Positions 43,048-51,654 of a DNA stretch of 64,000 nucleotides are shown here, piece by piece. The position numbers and the translations under genes were made by a program. Within the stretch, counting starts at the first letter, position 1. Each line of letters begins with the position of its first letter. The DNA lies in contig NZ_JACXYX010000006.1 of assembly GCF_014779655.1 (NCBI RefSeq), forward strand, positions 1 to 64,000. The letters run 5' to 3'. The notes under the pieces were generated by a model. That model was given only the letters and a program-made list of their open reading frames with translations, was not told where the DNA came from and ran no database searches. Source of the DNA: Nocardioides ganghwensis (GTDB lineage: Bacteria > Actinomycetota > Actinomycetes > Propionibacteriales > Nocardioidaceae).

Positions 43048-44438
43048 TGACCGATCGCATCGTCATCATCGGCGGCGGCCCGGGCGGCTACGAGGCGGCC
43101 CACGTGGCGGCCCAGCTCGGCGCCGAGGTCACCGTCGTCGACACCGACGGCGTGGGCGGCTCGGCGGTCCTCACCGACTGCGTGCCGAGCAAGACGCTCA
43201 TCGCCACCTCGGAGCTCATGACCGAGATGTCGACCGCGCAGGAGCTCGGGGTCAACTTCCACGACCTCCAGGGCGACGCGGCGACGGCGATCAGCGTCGA
43301 CCTGGCCCGGGTCAACGCCCGCGTCAAGCAGCTCGCGGCGGACCAGTCGGCTGACATCGCGGCGCGCCTCGACCGCGACGGCGTACGCGTCGTCACGGGC
43401 CGCGGCCGCCTCGGGCCGGACCTCACCGTCGTCGCGACCACCGCCGACGGTGAGGAGACGCTCGAGGCCGACGCGATCATCGTCGCGACCGGAGCCGCAC
43501 CCCGTACGCTCCCCAGCGCCCAGCCCGACGGCGAGCGGATCCTCACCTGGGAGCAGGTCTACGACCTGACCGAGGTGCCGGAGAAGCTCATCGTGGTCGG
43601 CTCGGGCGTCACCGGCGCCGAGTTCGCCAGCGCCTACCTCTCGCTGGGCATCGACGTCACCCTCGTGAGCAGCCGCGACCGGGTGCTGCCCGGCGAGGAC
43701 GCCGACGCCTCCGCGGTGCTGGAGGACGTGCTGACCCGCCGCGGGATGAACGTGCTCGGCCAGTCACGGATGCAGTCGGTGACCCGCGAGGGCGACGAGG
43801 TGACGGTGACCCTCACCGACGGCCGTACGGTGTCGGGCAGCCACTGCATCCTCGCGCTCGGCTCGATCCCCAACACCGCCGACCTCGGGCTCGAGGAGGC
43901 CGGTGTCGCGGTCGACGACGGCGGCTTCATCACCGTCGACCGGGTCTCGCGCACCTCGGCGCGCGGGATCTATGCCGCGGGCGACTGCACGGGCGTGCTG
44001 ATGCTGGCCTCGGTGGCCGCGATGCAGGGCCGCATCGCGATGTGGCACTTCCTCGGCGACGCGGTCGCACCGCTCGACCTCAAGAAGGTCTCCTCCAACG
44101 TCTTCACCTCGCCGGAGATCGCCACCGTCGGCTGGTCGCAGAACGCGGTCGACGCCGGCGAGATCACCGCCGAGGTCGTGACGCTGCCGCTGGCCGGCAA
44201 CGCGCGCGCCAAGATGCAGGGCGTGCGCGACGGCTTCGTGAAGCTGTTCTGCCGTCCGGGCACCGGCATCGTCGTCGGGGGAGTGGTCGTCGGACCGCGT
44301 GCCTCCGAGCTGATCCACCCGGTGTCGATCGCGGTCGCGGAGTCGTTGACCGCCGACCAGCTCGCGCACGCGTTCACCGTCTATCCGTCGATGAGCGGGT
44401 CGATCGCCGAGGCCGCGCGGCGCCTTCACCACGTCTGA
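43047..44438 (+). CDS. lpdA: LpdA-like NAD(P)H-quinone dehydrogenase (flavoprotein disulfide-reductase family)
   Basis: A 463-residue relative of Lpd. The FAD site (IIGGGPGGYEAAHVAAQLG) and NAD(P) site (VVGSGVTGAEFASAYLSLG) are kept, but the redox pair is broken: AVLTDCVPSK has Ala40 where the first Cys belongs, leaving only Cys45. The C-terminal HPT...E of true lipoamide dehydrogenases is replaced by YPSMSGSIAEAARR. This matches M. tuberculosis LpdA (Rv3303c), an NAD(P)H-quinone reductase without lipoamide activity (established for that family). It overlaps lpd by 1 nt and nei2 (convergent) by 13 bp. Confidence 0.9.
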   Translation: MTDRIVIIGGGPGGYEAAHVAAQLGAEVTVVDTDGVGGSAVLTDCVPSKTLIATSELMTEMSTAQELGVNFHDLQGDAATAISVDLARVNARVKQLAADQSADIAARLDRDGVRVVTGRGRLGPDLTVVATTADGEETLEADAIIVATGAAPRTLPSAQPDGERILTWEQVYDLTEVPEKLIVVGSGVTGAEFASAYLSLGIDVTLVSSRDRVLPGEDADASAVLEDVLTRRGMNVLGQSRMQSVTREGDEVTVTLTDGRTVSGSHCILALGSIPNTADLGLEEAGVAVDDGGFITVDRVSRTSARGIYAAGDCTGVLMLASVAAMQGRIAMWHFLGDAVAPLDLKKVSSNVFTSPEIATVGWSQNAVDAGEITAEVVTLPLAGNARAKMQGVRDGFVKLFCRPGTGIVVGGVVVGPRASELIHPVSIAVAESLTADQLAHAFTVYPSMSGSIAEAARRLHHV

Positions 44439-45283
44439 GTCCGCGCCCGGTCCCGACCCCTGGTCTCCGGACCCGGCCCGGGCTGGCACGCGGGGCACCA
44501 CCACGTGCGCCGGTTGGCGGAGTCGCCCGGGACCTCGGCCTGCACGCTGACCGGTCCGCGGCAGCGCCGGCAGCCCTGCCGCTGGCGACCGGTCACCCAG
44601 TGGTCGTCGCCCTTGACCGGTGACCCGGTGGTCACCTGGTAGGCGCCCGGGACCGTCGCCGAGTGCCGCAGCATCGTCGCCGCGCGCTCGACCAGCCGCG
44701 TCACGTCGACCTCCCCGATCGGGGTCCACGGGCTGACCCCGGTGAGGAAGGCGAGCTCGTTGGCCCAGAGGTTGCCCAGGCCGGCCATCGCGCGCTGGTC
44801 GAGCAGGGCGCTGACCAGCGGGGTCGTCGGCGACGCGAGCAGGCGGCGGACCGCCTCGTCGGCGTCCCAGTCCTCGCGCAGCGGGTCGGGTCCGAGGTGG
44901 CTGACGAGGTCGTGCTCGCGGTCGGTGGGCACCAGGGCGAGGTCGTGCAGGCGGATGCCGTGCACCGTGCGGCCGTCGTCGAGCCCCAGCACCAGGCGCA
45001 CGTGCGGGACCACCTTGCCGGGCAGCCGCTTGCCCGGCGCGAGGGTCGACCACGACCCGTCCATGCGGAGGTGGCTGTGGAGCGTGGCCGCGGGCGAGCC
45101 GCCCGCGCCGGAGAGCCGCGTCAGCAGGTGCTTGCCGTGGGTGTCGTGGCCGAGCACCTGCCGGCCCGAGAGGTCGCGGGTGGCGAGTGCCGGCGTACGG
45201 AAGTCGGAGCGCACGACCGTGTGTCCCACGAGCTGGCGGTCCAGCCGGCGGGCGAGCTTCCAGACGCTGTCTCCCTCGGGCAC
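44426..45283 (-). CDS. nei2: Fpg/Nei family DNA glycosylase, Nei2-like
   Basis: A 285-residue DNA glycosylase/AP lyase for oxidised bases. The N-terminus after the start is PEGDSVW, with catalytic Pro2 and Glu3; LHSHLRMDGSW supplies a helix-2-turn-helix residue set, ALLDQRAMAGLGNLWANELAFLTGV is the H2TH motif, and a C-terminal zinc finger CRRC...WWCPAC is complete. The sequence resembles mycobacterial Nei2 (Rv3297), with a Gly/Pro/Arg-rich C-terminal extension. GTG 45283 follows GACACT by 6 nt. Confidence 0.9.
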   Translation of the reverse strand: MPEGDSVWKLARRLDRQLVGHTVVRSDFRTPALATRDLSGRQVLGHDTHGKHLLTRLSGAGGSPAATLHSHLRMDGSWSTLAPGKRLPGKVVPHVRLVLGLDDGRTVHGIRLHDLALVPTDREHDLVSHLGPDPLREDWDADEAVRRLLASPTTPLVSALLDQRAMAGLGNLWANELAFLTGVSPWTPIGEVDVTRLVERAATMLRHSATVPGAYQVTTGSPVKGDDHWVTGRQRQGCRRCRGPVSVQAEVPGDSANRRTWWCPACQPGPGPETRGRDRARTQTW

Positions 45284-45295
45284 CCCGTCAGTGTC
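45281..45295 (-). promoter_or_regulatory. Leaderless promoter of nei2
   Basis: GACACT (minus strand, 45290-45295) lies 6 nt before the GTG start; no ribosome site is present. Confidence 0.45.
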
Positions 45296-45316
45296 ACAGG
45301 CGGGTGGGACACCGGG

Positions 45317-45973
45317 TCAGCCGAAGGGACCGTGGATCCCGCTGCCGCCGTCGGTCGTCTGCTTGAGGTAGGCCGCGGCCAGGTTCTGCTGGCCGTGCAC
45401 CCCGTGGGAGGAGCCCCTCGCGAGCTGCACCCCGGCGTCGACGGCGCCGCCGATGCCGCTGGTGAGGTGCCACGGCACCCAGCGGTCCCCGACGCGGACG
45501 AGCCGCACGAGCGGCTCCTCGCCGGCGGAGAGGCGACGGGCGTCGGCTGCGCAGACGGCGATCACCCGGGCGGTGCCGCCGGGCGGGGTCCACTCGACGT
45601 CCTGCATCGACGGACCGTGGCGCGGGTCGAAGAAGCACGGTTCGCGGCGCTCCGGCACCGGCTCGCCGTCACGCACGGCGATGACCGCGGCGCGGTGGTA
45701 GCGGGCGTCGGCGACGACCTGCTCCACTGCGACGACGTCCTCGGCGGTGGTGCTCGCGGCCAGGAGGTGCGTCGCCTGGTCGTAGTGCTCGAGCGCCCGC
45801 CTGTAGTGGTCGCGTGCCTCGTGGTCGAGCTCGTCGCCGAGCGTGTCGACGTGCAGGTCCGCGAGCTGCTCGCCGAGGACGGTCACGTCCTCGTCCATCA
45901 GCCGCCGTGCCACGCGCCAGCGGTCCTTCTCGGCGAGCTCGGCCTCGCGCCTGCGTCGTCGTCCCCCGAACAT
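45317..45973 (-). CDS. Conserved hypothetical protein, paralog A of a tandem pair
   Basis: A 218-residue protein of unknown function. The N-terminal ~100 residues are charged and helical (probable coiled coil: RRRREAELAEKDRWRVARRLMDEDVTVLGEQLADLH). The middle block PCFFDPRHGPSMQDVEWTPPGG...VIAVCAADARRLSAGEEPLVRLVRVGDRWVPW is shared almost word for word with the gene upstream at 46009-46803. A similar block occurs at the end of some actinobacterial TPM-domain proteins (recalled). No signal peptide or membrane helix is seen. The tail differs between the paralogs. ATG 45973 is the first start that gives the helical N-terminus shared with paralog B. Confidence 0.72.
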   Translation of the reverse strand: MFGGRRRRREAELAEKDRWRVARRLMDEDVTVLGEQLADLHVDTLGDELDHEARDHYRRALEHYDQATHLLAASTTAEDVVAVEQVVADARYHRAAVIAVRDGEPVPERREPCFFDPRHGPSMQDVEWTPPGGTARVIAVCAADARRLSAGEEPLVRLVRVGDRWVPWHLTSGIGGAVDAGVQLARGSSHGVHGQQNLAAAYLKQTTDGGSGIHGPFG

Positions 45974-46008
45974 GGGCGGAGTCTGCCACGGCCGTGGGTC
46001 GCGCGGGG

Positions 46009-46803
46009 TCAGTCGCCGCCGCCCCCGCCGCCCCCGTCGCCTGCAGCGCCGCCGTCGCCGGCGCCGCCCCAGCCGTCGCCGCCGTAGCCCGTGAAGTCGT
46101 GGCCGCCGATCATGCCGCCGCCGTCCCACGCCCCGGGGTCGCTCCACGCCACGGCGAGGGGCAGCTGGGCGCCCGCCGTGCCCGGCGGCGTCCCGGCGTA
46201 CGCCATGGTGAGCCGTTCGGCCTCGATGCGGCCGTCCTCGACCAGCTCGGCGTACCAGCCGCCGGCCCACGCGGCGTACAGCGGCCCGGAGGCGTACCAC
46301 GCCACCCGCCGGTCGCCCAGGCGGACCAGCCGGGTCTCCGGCTGGGCGCCCGCGGCGAGGCGCTCCGCGTCGCGGAAGCACACCGGCACCTCGCGGGGCA
46401 CCCCGCCCGGCGGCGCCCACTCGACGTCCCGGCTCGCTGGCCCGTGCGCCGGGTCGAAGAAGCAGGGCGGTCGTCGGGCGGGACGCTCGTCGCCCGCCTG
46501 GGCGGCGAGCACGCAGGCGTGGGAGAACCGGCCGTCGGCCAGGGTGCGGGTCACGCCCGTGACGTCGGCGGCGGTGGTGGCGCGCGACAGCGCCGCCTTG
46601 GCGTCCTCGTAGGCGTCGAGCGCGCGTTGGTAGTCCCCGCGCATGTCCTCGTCCAGCTCGGTGGTGAGGGTCTCGAGGTGCAGGGAGGTGAGCTCCTCAC
46701 CGAACCGGGTGACGTCCTCGTCGGCCGCGCGGCGCACGTGGCGGAAGGCGTCGAGCTCCGCGAGCTCCTCGTCGTGCCGTTGCTTGCGACGCTTGCCCAG
46801 CAT
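46009..46803 (-). CDS. Conserved hypothetical protein, paralog B with Gly/Asp-rich tail
   Basis: A 264-residue protein homologous to its downstream neighbour: a helical N-terminus (KRRKQRHDEELAELDAFRHVRRAADEDVTRFGEELTSLHLETL), then PCFFDPAHGPASRDVEWAPPGG...VPVCFRDAERLAAG, then RRVAWYASGPLYAAWAGGWYAEL, and a C-terminal low-complexity tail ending in GGGGGGD. The last aromatic/Gly region resembles the C-termini of TPM-type (YgcG-like) proteins. Function unknown. The pair probably arose by duplication; 35 bp separate the two genes. It diverges from the SpoIID/LytB gene. Confidence 0.72.
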   Translation of the reverse strand: MLGKRRKQRHDEELAELDAFRHVRRAADEDVTRFGEELTSLHLETLTTELDEDMRGDYQRALDAYEDAKAALSRATTAADVTGVTRTLADGRFSHACVLAAQAGDERPARRPPCFFDPAHGPASRDVEWAPPGGVPREVPVCFRDAERLAAGAQPETRLVRLGDRRVAWYASGPLYAAWAGGWYAELVEDGRIEAERLTMAYAGTPPGTAGAQLPLAVAWSDPGAWDGGGMIGGHDFTGYGGDGWGGAGDGGAAGDGGGGGGGD

Positions 46804-46902
46804 CCGTCCATGGTGCCACTGATACGGAGGTCCGGACCCGGGCGCTGTGGACCACCTGTACGCTCGGAGGTTCTGTTGCCGACTCGCGGGGGAGAAGCCG
46901 AC

Positions 46903-48129
46903 ATGCGCCGTTCTCGCACCCTGCTCGCGCTCGCCGCGGGCGCGTTGCTGCTGCCCGTCCTGCCCGGGGCCGCCGCCGCGGCGGCCGAGCCGCGCCGCGC
47001 TGTCGAGACCTGGAGCACGCCCGGCGCCACGGCCATCACGATCACCGGGCACGGGTTCGGGCACGGCCACGGGCTGTCCCAGTACGGCGCCCTCGGTGCG
47101 GCCGAGCAGGGGCTGACCTGGCAGCAGATCGACGAGTTCTACTACCCCGGCACGACGTGGGGCACGATCGGCGGCAAGGTCCGGGTGCTCATCACCGCCG
47201 ACACCGGTCGCGACGTCCAGGTCGCCGCCGAGCGCGGGCTCAAGGTCACCAGCCTCGCCCGCCAGCGCACCTGGCGACTCCCGGGCCTGGCGGCGAAGAA
47301 GTGGCGCCTGGTCGCCGCTCGCGACGACACGGTGGTGCAGTTCACCAAGCGTGGCCGCTGGAAGACCTGGAAGAAGGTCCCCGGCGAGGCCGAGTTCTCC
47401 TCGGCCGACCGCGTGCTCACGCTCGTCCTGCGCGGCGCGCGCCGCGACTACCGCGGCACCCTGCAGTCGATCGCGACCCGCCCGGGCAAGCGCCAGACGG
47501 TCAACAAGCTCAGCATGGAGGCCTACCTGCGCGGGGTCGTGCCCCAGGAGGTGCCCGCGCTGTGGGAGCCGGACGCGGTGAGCGCGCAGTCGGTGGCCGC
47601 GCGGACGTATGCCGCGTTCGAGCGGCAGGCGCGCAAGGGTGAGCGCTACGACCTCTGCGACACCTCGCAGTGCCAGGTCTACGGCGGCGTCGACGTCGAG
47701 CACCCGGCGGCGACCGAAGCGATCAAGGCCACCGCCAAGCAGGGCCTCTACTACGAGGGCCGTCCGGCCTTCACCCAGTTCTCCGCCAGCAACGGCGGCT
47801 GGTCGTCGGCCGGCTCGATGCCCTACCTCGTGGCGCAGGCCGACCCCTACGACGGCCTCGCGAACCCGACGTACTCGACGTGGACCACCACGATCGACGA
47901 CACCCAGGTCGAGAAGCAGTGGCCCGGGATGGGCGACCTGACCGGCATCGAGGTCGTCGCGCGCGACGGCAACGGCGAGTGGGGCGGTCGGGTCACCGAC
48001 ATGGCGTTCGTCTTCACCGGTGGTCGGGTCGCCGTCGACGGCGACACCGTGCGGTCCTCCTTCGGCCTCTACTCGGACTGGTTCACCTTCGGCGTGACCC
48101 CGCGGCAGACGGGTCCGGCCCGCCAGTGA
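46903..48129 (+). CDS. Secreted SpoIID/LytB domain protein
   Basis: A 408-residue exported protein with a signal peptide (1 to about 27, ALLLPVLPGAAAAAAE). Residues about 45-65 hold GHGFGHGHGLSQYGALGAAEQG, the SpoIID hallmark, and about 200-250 hold MEAYLRGVVPQEVPALWEPDAVSAQSVAARTYA with the catalytic Glu of the SpoIID peptidoglycan lytic fold, followed by DTSQCQVYGG. In non-sporulating actinobacteria these proteins likely trim denuded glycan strands or act in spore and cell-wall turnover; the exact role is unknown. ATG 46903 follows GGGGGAG. Its stop overlaps the next gene start (GTGA). Confidence 0.9.
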   Translation: MRRSRTLLALAAGALLLPVLPGAAAAAAEPRRAVETWSTPGATAITITGHGFGHGHGLSQYGALGAAEQGLTWQQIDEFYYPGTTWGTIGGKVRVLITADTGRDVQVAAERGLKVTSLARQRTWRLPGLAAKKWRLVAARDDTVVQFTKRGRWKTWKKVPGEAEFSSADRVLTLVLRGARRDYRGTLQSIATRPGKRQTVNKLSMEAYLRGVVPQEVPALWEPDAVSAQSVAARTYAAFERQARKGERYDLCDTSQCQVYGGVDVEHPAATEAIKATAKQGLYYEGRPAFTQFSASNGGWSSAGSMPYLVAQADPYDGLANPTYSTWTTTIDDTQVEKQWPGMGDLTGIEVVARDGNGEWGGRVTDMAFVFTGGRVAVDGDTVRSSFGLYSDWFTFGVTPRQTGPARQ

Positions 48130-49067
48130 CCCGCAGGCTCCGCGTCGCCGCCGCCGTCGCTGCCCTCGCGCTCGCCGCGTCCGCGTGCGAGTCCGGCCGG
48201 GCGGCCGACGGCACGGTCGACCTGCCCGACCCCGTCGTGGCGACCGGCGCGACCTCGTCGGTGGACTACGTCGCGCTGGGGGACTCGTTCTCCGCCGGAC
48301 CGTTCATCGGCACGATGCGCGCCGACCCGCAGGGCTGCGCCCGCTCCAAGGACAACTACCCGGCCTTCGTCGCCGACTGGCTCGACGTCGCGACCTACAC
48401 CGACGTGACCTGCTCGGCGGCCACGACGAGCGACCTCTACCAGCCGATGGTGATGTTCGACGGCAACACCACCCGCCCCCAGCTCGACGCGGTCACCGCC
48501 GAGACCGACCTGGTCACGCTCGGCATGGGCGGCAACGACTTCGGCATCTACGACTCGCTGATCCAGTGCCAGCAGGGCACCGCGGCGGCGTGCCCGGTCG
48601 CGCAGCTGCGCGCCGACGCCGGCAAGGTGGCCGGCCGGATCCGGCAGGCGGTGCGCCGCATCCTCGCGGTCGCGCCCGACGCCGAGGTCCTCGTCGTCGG
48701 CTATCCCGACATCCTGCCCACCGAGGGCACCTGCCGCGCCGTCGGCGTACCCGCCGAGGTGCTCGGACCGGTCGCGGAGGTCGCCGGGCTGCTCAACGCC
48801 TCGCTGCGCCGAGGGGCGCAGGCGGCGGGAGCGGCGTACGTCGACATGGCCGCCGTGTCCGAGGGCCACGACGTGTGCGCCAAGGGGCGCGCGTGGGTCA
48901 ACGGCCCCCGGCTCCGCGTGGGCGTGGCGGCCCCGTTCCACCCCAAGGTCAACGGCATGCGCGCCGTGGCCGTCGAGGTGTTCCGCGAGGTGACGGGCGA
49001 GGAGCCGGCCGAGGTCACCGAGTACGCCGAGCCCGACCCGGACGCGGTCGTCCTCAACGCGAGCTGA
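48126..49067 (+). CDS. Secreted SGNH-hydrolase family esterase/lipase
   Basis: A 313-residue exported hydrolase. A signal peptide ends near AASAC (Cys21), a weak lipobox, so a lipid anchor is possible. The SGNH blocks are complete: GDSFSAG (Ser54), GMGGND (Asn137, Asp138) and FHPKVNGM (His). Six or more further cysteines suggest the disulfide pattern of Streptomyces-type SGNH lipases. It could act on lipids or on acetylated cell-wall sugars. Start GTG 48126 overlaps the SpoIID stop by 4 nt, so both envelope enzymes are coupled. Confidence 0.9.
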   Translation: MTRRLRVAAAVAALALAASACESGRAADGTVDLPDPVVATGATSSVDYVALGDSFSAGPFIGTMRADPQGCARSKDNYPAFVADWLDVATYTDVTCSAATTSDLYQPMVMFDGNTTRPQLDAVTAETDLVTLGMGGNDFGIYDSLIQCQQGTAAACPVAQLRADAGKVAGRIRQAVRRILAVAPDAEVLVVGYPDILPTEGTCRAVGVPAEVLGPVAEVAGLLNASLRRGAQAAGAAYVDMAAVSEGHDVCAKGRAWVNGPRLRVGVAAPFHPKVNGMRAVAVEVFREVTGEEPAEVTEYAEPDPDAVVLNAS

Positions 49068-49097
49068 GCGCAGCACCTCACTGACGGGAGGCCCGGC

Positions 49098-50297
49098 GTG
49101 TCGCTCCTCCAGGGGGTCCTTCGCCCCGATCGGCTCCCGTTGCTCTCCGCGGTGGCGGCCAACGCGGCGGCGGGGACCCTGTTCGCCTGGAGCGTCCTGG
49201 TCCCGGCCCTCAGCGCAGATCTCGACCGACCCGCCGTCGAGCTCGGATCCGTCTTCTCCATCAGCATGGTCGCGTTCGCGGTCGCGGTCCTGTGCGGGGG
49301 CTCCGCAGTCGATCGGCACGGTCCGCGCCGTGCCGTGTCGGCGGGAGGTCTGCTCTCCGGTGGGGGACTCGCCGTGGCGGCGGCGTCAGGGGACCTGCTG
49401 GCACTCCACCTCGGCGTCGGGGTCCTCTTCGGCCTCGGCAGCGGCCTCACCTATCTCAGCGCGGTCTCCTGGGCGACCACACGCGCGGGCGGGCTGTGGG
49501 AGGTGGGCGTCGTCGTGGCGGCGTACGCCGCGGGGCCGGTGGTGACCGCGCCGCTCGGCAGTCTGGGGGTCGAGCGCTGGGGATGGCGGACGACGTTGGT
49601 CCTCGCCGCCGCCCTGGTCGGGGTCGTCATCGTCCTGGCGAGCCGCGGCCTGCCCGGCCCACCCGGACCGTCCCCGGCGGGCACCACCCGCGTGGCGGCG
49701 GGGCCGCCCGACGACGCGCTCGCACTGATGGCCCTGTGGTGGTTCTCGCTCGGGGCCTTCGCGCCGGGCCTGCTCGCCTTCGCCAACGCCGCCGACGTGG
49801 CCACCGAGCGGGGCGTCTCCCCCCGAGGTGCCGGCGTCGCGGTCGCGCTGATGGCGGCCGCCAACCTCGCGGGTCGGCTCTGCGCCGCATCGTTGGTCCT
49901 CAGGATCGGTCTGCGCCGGGCGCTCGCCGCCGACCTCGCCGCCGTGACGCTGTCGCTCGTGGCGTTGGCCTGGCTCCCAGGCGCCGTCGCGGTGATCGCG
50001 GGCCTGTCGCTGCTCGGCGTGCAGTACGGCCTCACGTCCGCGCTCCTCCCGGCGATCACCCGGGAGATCGTCGGGGACGCCCGGTTCGGCACGGCGTTCG
50101 GCCGGGTCTTCTCGTCCTGGGGCGTGGCGGGGCTGGCGGGGCCTGCGCTGGGAGCCGCACTGCACGAGGAGTCGTACGGCTACTCCCACAGCTTCGCGGC
50201 GGCCCTCGGAGGCGCCGCGATCGCCGCGCTCGCGCTCGCGCTCGTCGCCCTGCGGCACCGTCGACGGCCGCGTCACCACGCCGACCCGGACTGCTGA
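49098..50297 (+). CDS. MFS transporter
   Basis: A 399-residue major-facilitator protein with 12 predicted helices. DRHGPRRAVSAGGLL is the loop 2-3 motif (D-R-x-G-R-R type), and GLGSGLTYLSAVSWA resembles monocarboxylate/oxalate-formate type carriers. A Pro/Gly-rich central loop lies at about 185-205. GGGAGG precedes GTG 49098 at good spacing. It lies 30 bp after the SGNH gene, so read-through is possible. Substrate unknown. Confidence 0.86.
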   Translation: MSLLQGVLRPDRLPLLSAVAANAAAGTLFAWSVLVPALSADLDRPAVELGSVFSISMVAFAVAVLCGGSAVDRHGPRRAVSAGGLLSGGGLAVAAASGDLLALHLGVGVLFGLGSGLTYLSAVSWATTRAGGLWEVGVVVAAYAAGPVVTAPLGSLGVERWGWRTTLVLAAALVGVVIVLASRGLPGPPGPSPAGTTRVAAGPPDDALALMALWWFSLGAFAPGLLAFANAADVATERGVSPRGAGVAVALMAAANLAGRLCAASLVLRIGLRRALAADLAAVTLSLVALAWLPGAVAVIAGLSLLGVQYGLTSALLPAITREIVGDARFGTAFGRVFSSWGVAGLAGPALGAALHEESYGYSHSFAAALGGAAIAALALALVALRHRRRPRHHADPDC

Positions 50298-50312
50298 GCG
50301 GCACCCGGCCGG

Positions 50313-51083
50313 TCAGGATGCGTCGGCGCCGTGGCCGAGGTCCATGGCGGCCAGGACGACCTCCGTGCAGATGTGCGAGGGGACGTCCTCGTCGCGCATC
50401 GCGACCACCACGGCCCAGGCCGGTCCATCGGCACCGGTGCGTGGCACCAGGGCGGCGACGCAGGCGACCCCGTCGCGGAACTCGCCGTGCTCGACCACGG
50501 GAGCGCCGGGGCGCACGGAGCGCAGCTCCTCCTCCAGCCGGTCCAGATCGGTCTGCGTGTTGGCGGTGTAGGGACGGAGGCCGTGCCCGAGCAGCAGGTC
50601 GCGCCTGGTCCGCGGCGGCAGTGCGGCCAGGAGCGCCTTGCCCAGCGCGGTCGCGTGCGCCGAGACGTCCAACCCCACCTCGAAGTCCTCGAGGTGGGGG
50701 GAGCCGGGCCTCTCCGCGACCTCGACGACGGTCACCCGCTCGTCCCGGAGCAGCCCGAGGTAGGCGCTGAGTCCGATGCGCTCGGTGAGCTGGTGCAGGA
50801 CGAGCGCAGCGTCGGGGGGTCGCTCGAGGGAGGCCGCCAGGTCGTGGAAGCGCCGGGCCACCGCGTCCCCGATCACGTAGGTGCCGTCCGGCAGCCGCAC
50901 GAGGTAGCCCTCGTAGGCGAGGGTCCGGACGAGGTGGTAGGTCGTCGAGAGGTTGAGGGAGCAGCGGCGCGCGATCGCCTTGACCGGCAACCCGGGGCAC
51001 CGACCGACCACCTCCAGGATGAGCATGGCGCGCCCGACGCTCTGCACGAAGTCAGCCGGTTGCGGGCCAGCCTCTGACTCCAT
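50313..51083 (-). CDS. IclR family transcriptional regulator
   Basis: A 256-residue IclR protein: winged HTH at about 15-70 (AMLILEVVGRCPGLPVKAIARRCSLNLSTTYHLVRTL) and an effector domain with SAHATALGKALLAALPP and EHGEFRDGVACVAALV. It diverges from the DUF59-amidohydrolase pair, which it probably controls. The gap holds a weak 15-bp dyad TTTCGTCATGTGAAA (51147-51161), a candidate site. Its 3' end converges on the MFS gene. Confidence 0.9.
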   Translation of the reverse strand: MESEAGPQPADFVQSVGRAMLILEVVGRCPGLPVKAIARRCSLNLSTTYHLVRTLAYEGYLVRLPDGTYVIGDAVARRFHDLAASLERPPDAALVLHQLTERIGLSAYLGLLRDERVTVVEVAERPGSPHLEDFEVGLDVSAHATALGKALLAALPPRTRRDLLLGHGLRPYTANTQTDLDRLEEELRSVRPGAPVVEHGEFRDGVACVAALVPRTGADGPAWAVVVAMRDEDVPSHICTEVVLAAMDLGHGADAS

Positions 51084-51246
51084 CGCGGACTCCTCGCTCC
51101 GGCTGTCGAAGGACCATCGTAGCCACCGGCGTCACGGCGTCCAGCGTTTCGTCATGTGAAAAGGCCGGGGGTGTCCGGGTGCCCGGCCGCGGGGTGAAAC
51201 TGGCGCACGGACGGCGTCCACGCCACACCGAGCGAGGAGGGCACCC

Positions 51247-51654
51247 ATGACCGTGCAGCACACGGAGCGGGTCGAGGAGTCGGTCCGCGACGTCCTCGCC
51301 GACGTCTACGACCCGTGCTGCCGCGACAAGGGCATCTCGGTGGTCGACATGGGCCTGCTGCACCGCGCCGAGATCCACGACGGGCACGCTCGCGTGGAGC
51401 TGGTGCTGACCTCCGGCTGGTGCCCCTTCGCCGCCAGCGTCCTGACCGACGTCGAGACCGCCGTCCTGTCGATCCCCGGCGTGGACACCGCTCGGGTCGA
51501 GCTGGTCTGGGACGAGGTGTGGACACCGGCACGCCTCTCGGACAGCGCGCGCACCACGCTGCGGTTCCTCCCGGATCCGTCGGAGGTGCGCGACCCCGCG
51601 GCGTACGTCGCCGCTGCCCGGCCATCACCCACGACGACGGAGGAGCTCTCATGA
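51247..51654 (+). CDS. DUF59 (MIP18/PaaD-like) metal-sulfur cluster assembly factor
   Basis: A 135-residue DUF59 protein: VRDVLADVYDPCCRDKGISVVDMGLLHRAEI is the conserved N-terminal block, with CC replacing the usual acidic pair, and TSGWCPFAASVLTDVETAVLSIPGV contains the conserved Cys used in Fe-S handling. DUF59 proteins help mature Fe-S or other iron enzymes. Close relatives occur in gene clusters for soluble di-iron monooxygenases (recalled). GGAGG stands 6 nt before ATG 51247. Its stop overlaps the amidohydrolase start (ATGA). Confidence 0.85.
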   Translation: MTVQHTERVEESVRDVLADVYDPCCRDKGISVVDMGLLHRAEIHDGHARVELVLTSGWCPFAASVLTDVETAVLSIPGVDTARVELVWDEVWTPARLSDSARTTLRFLPDPSEVRDPAAYVAAARPSPTTTEELS

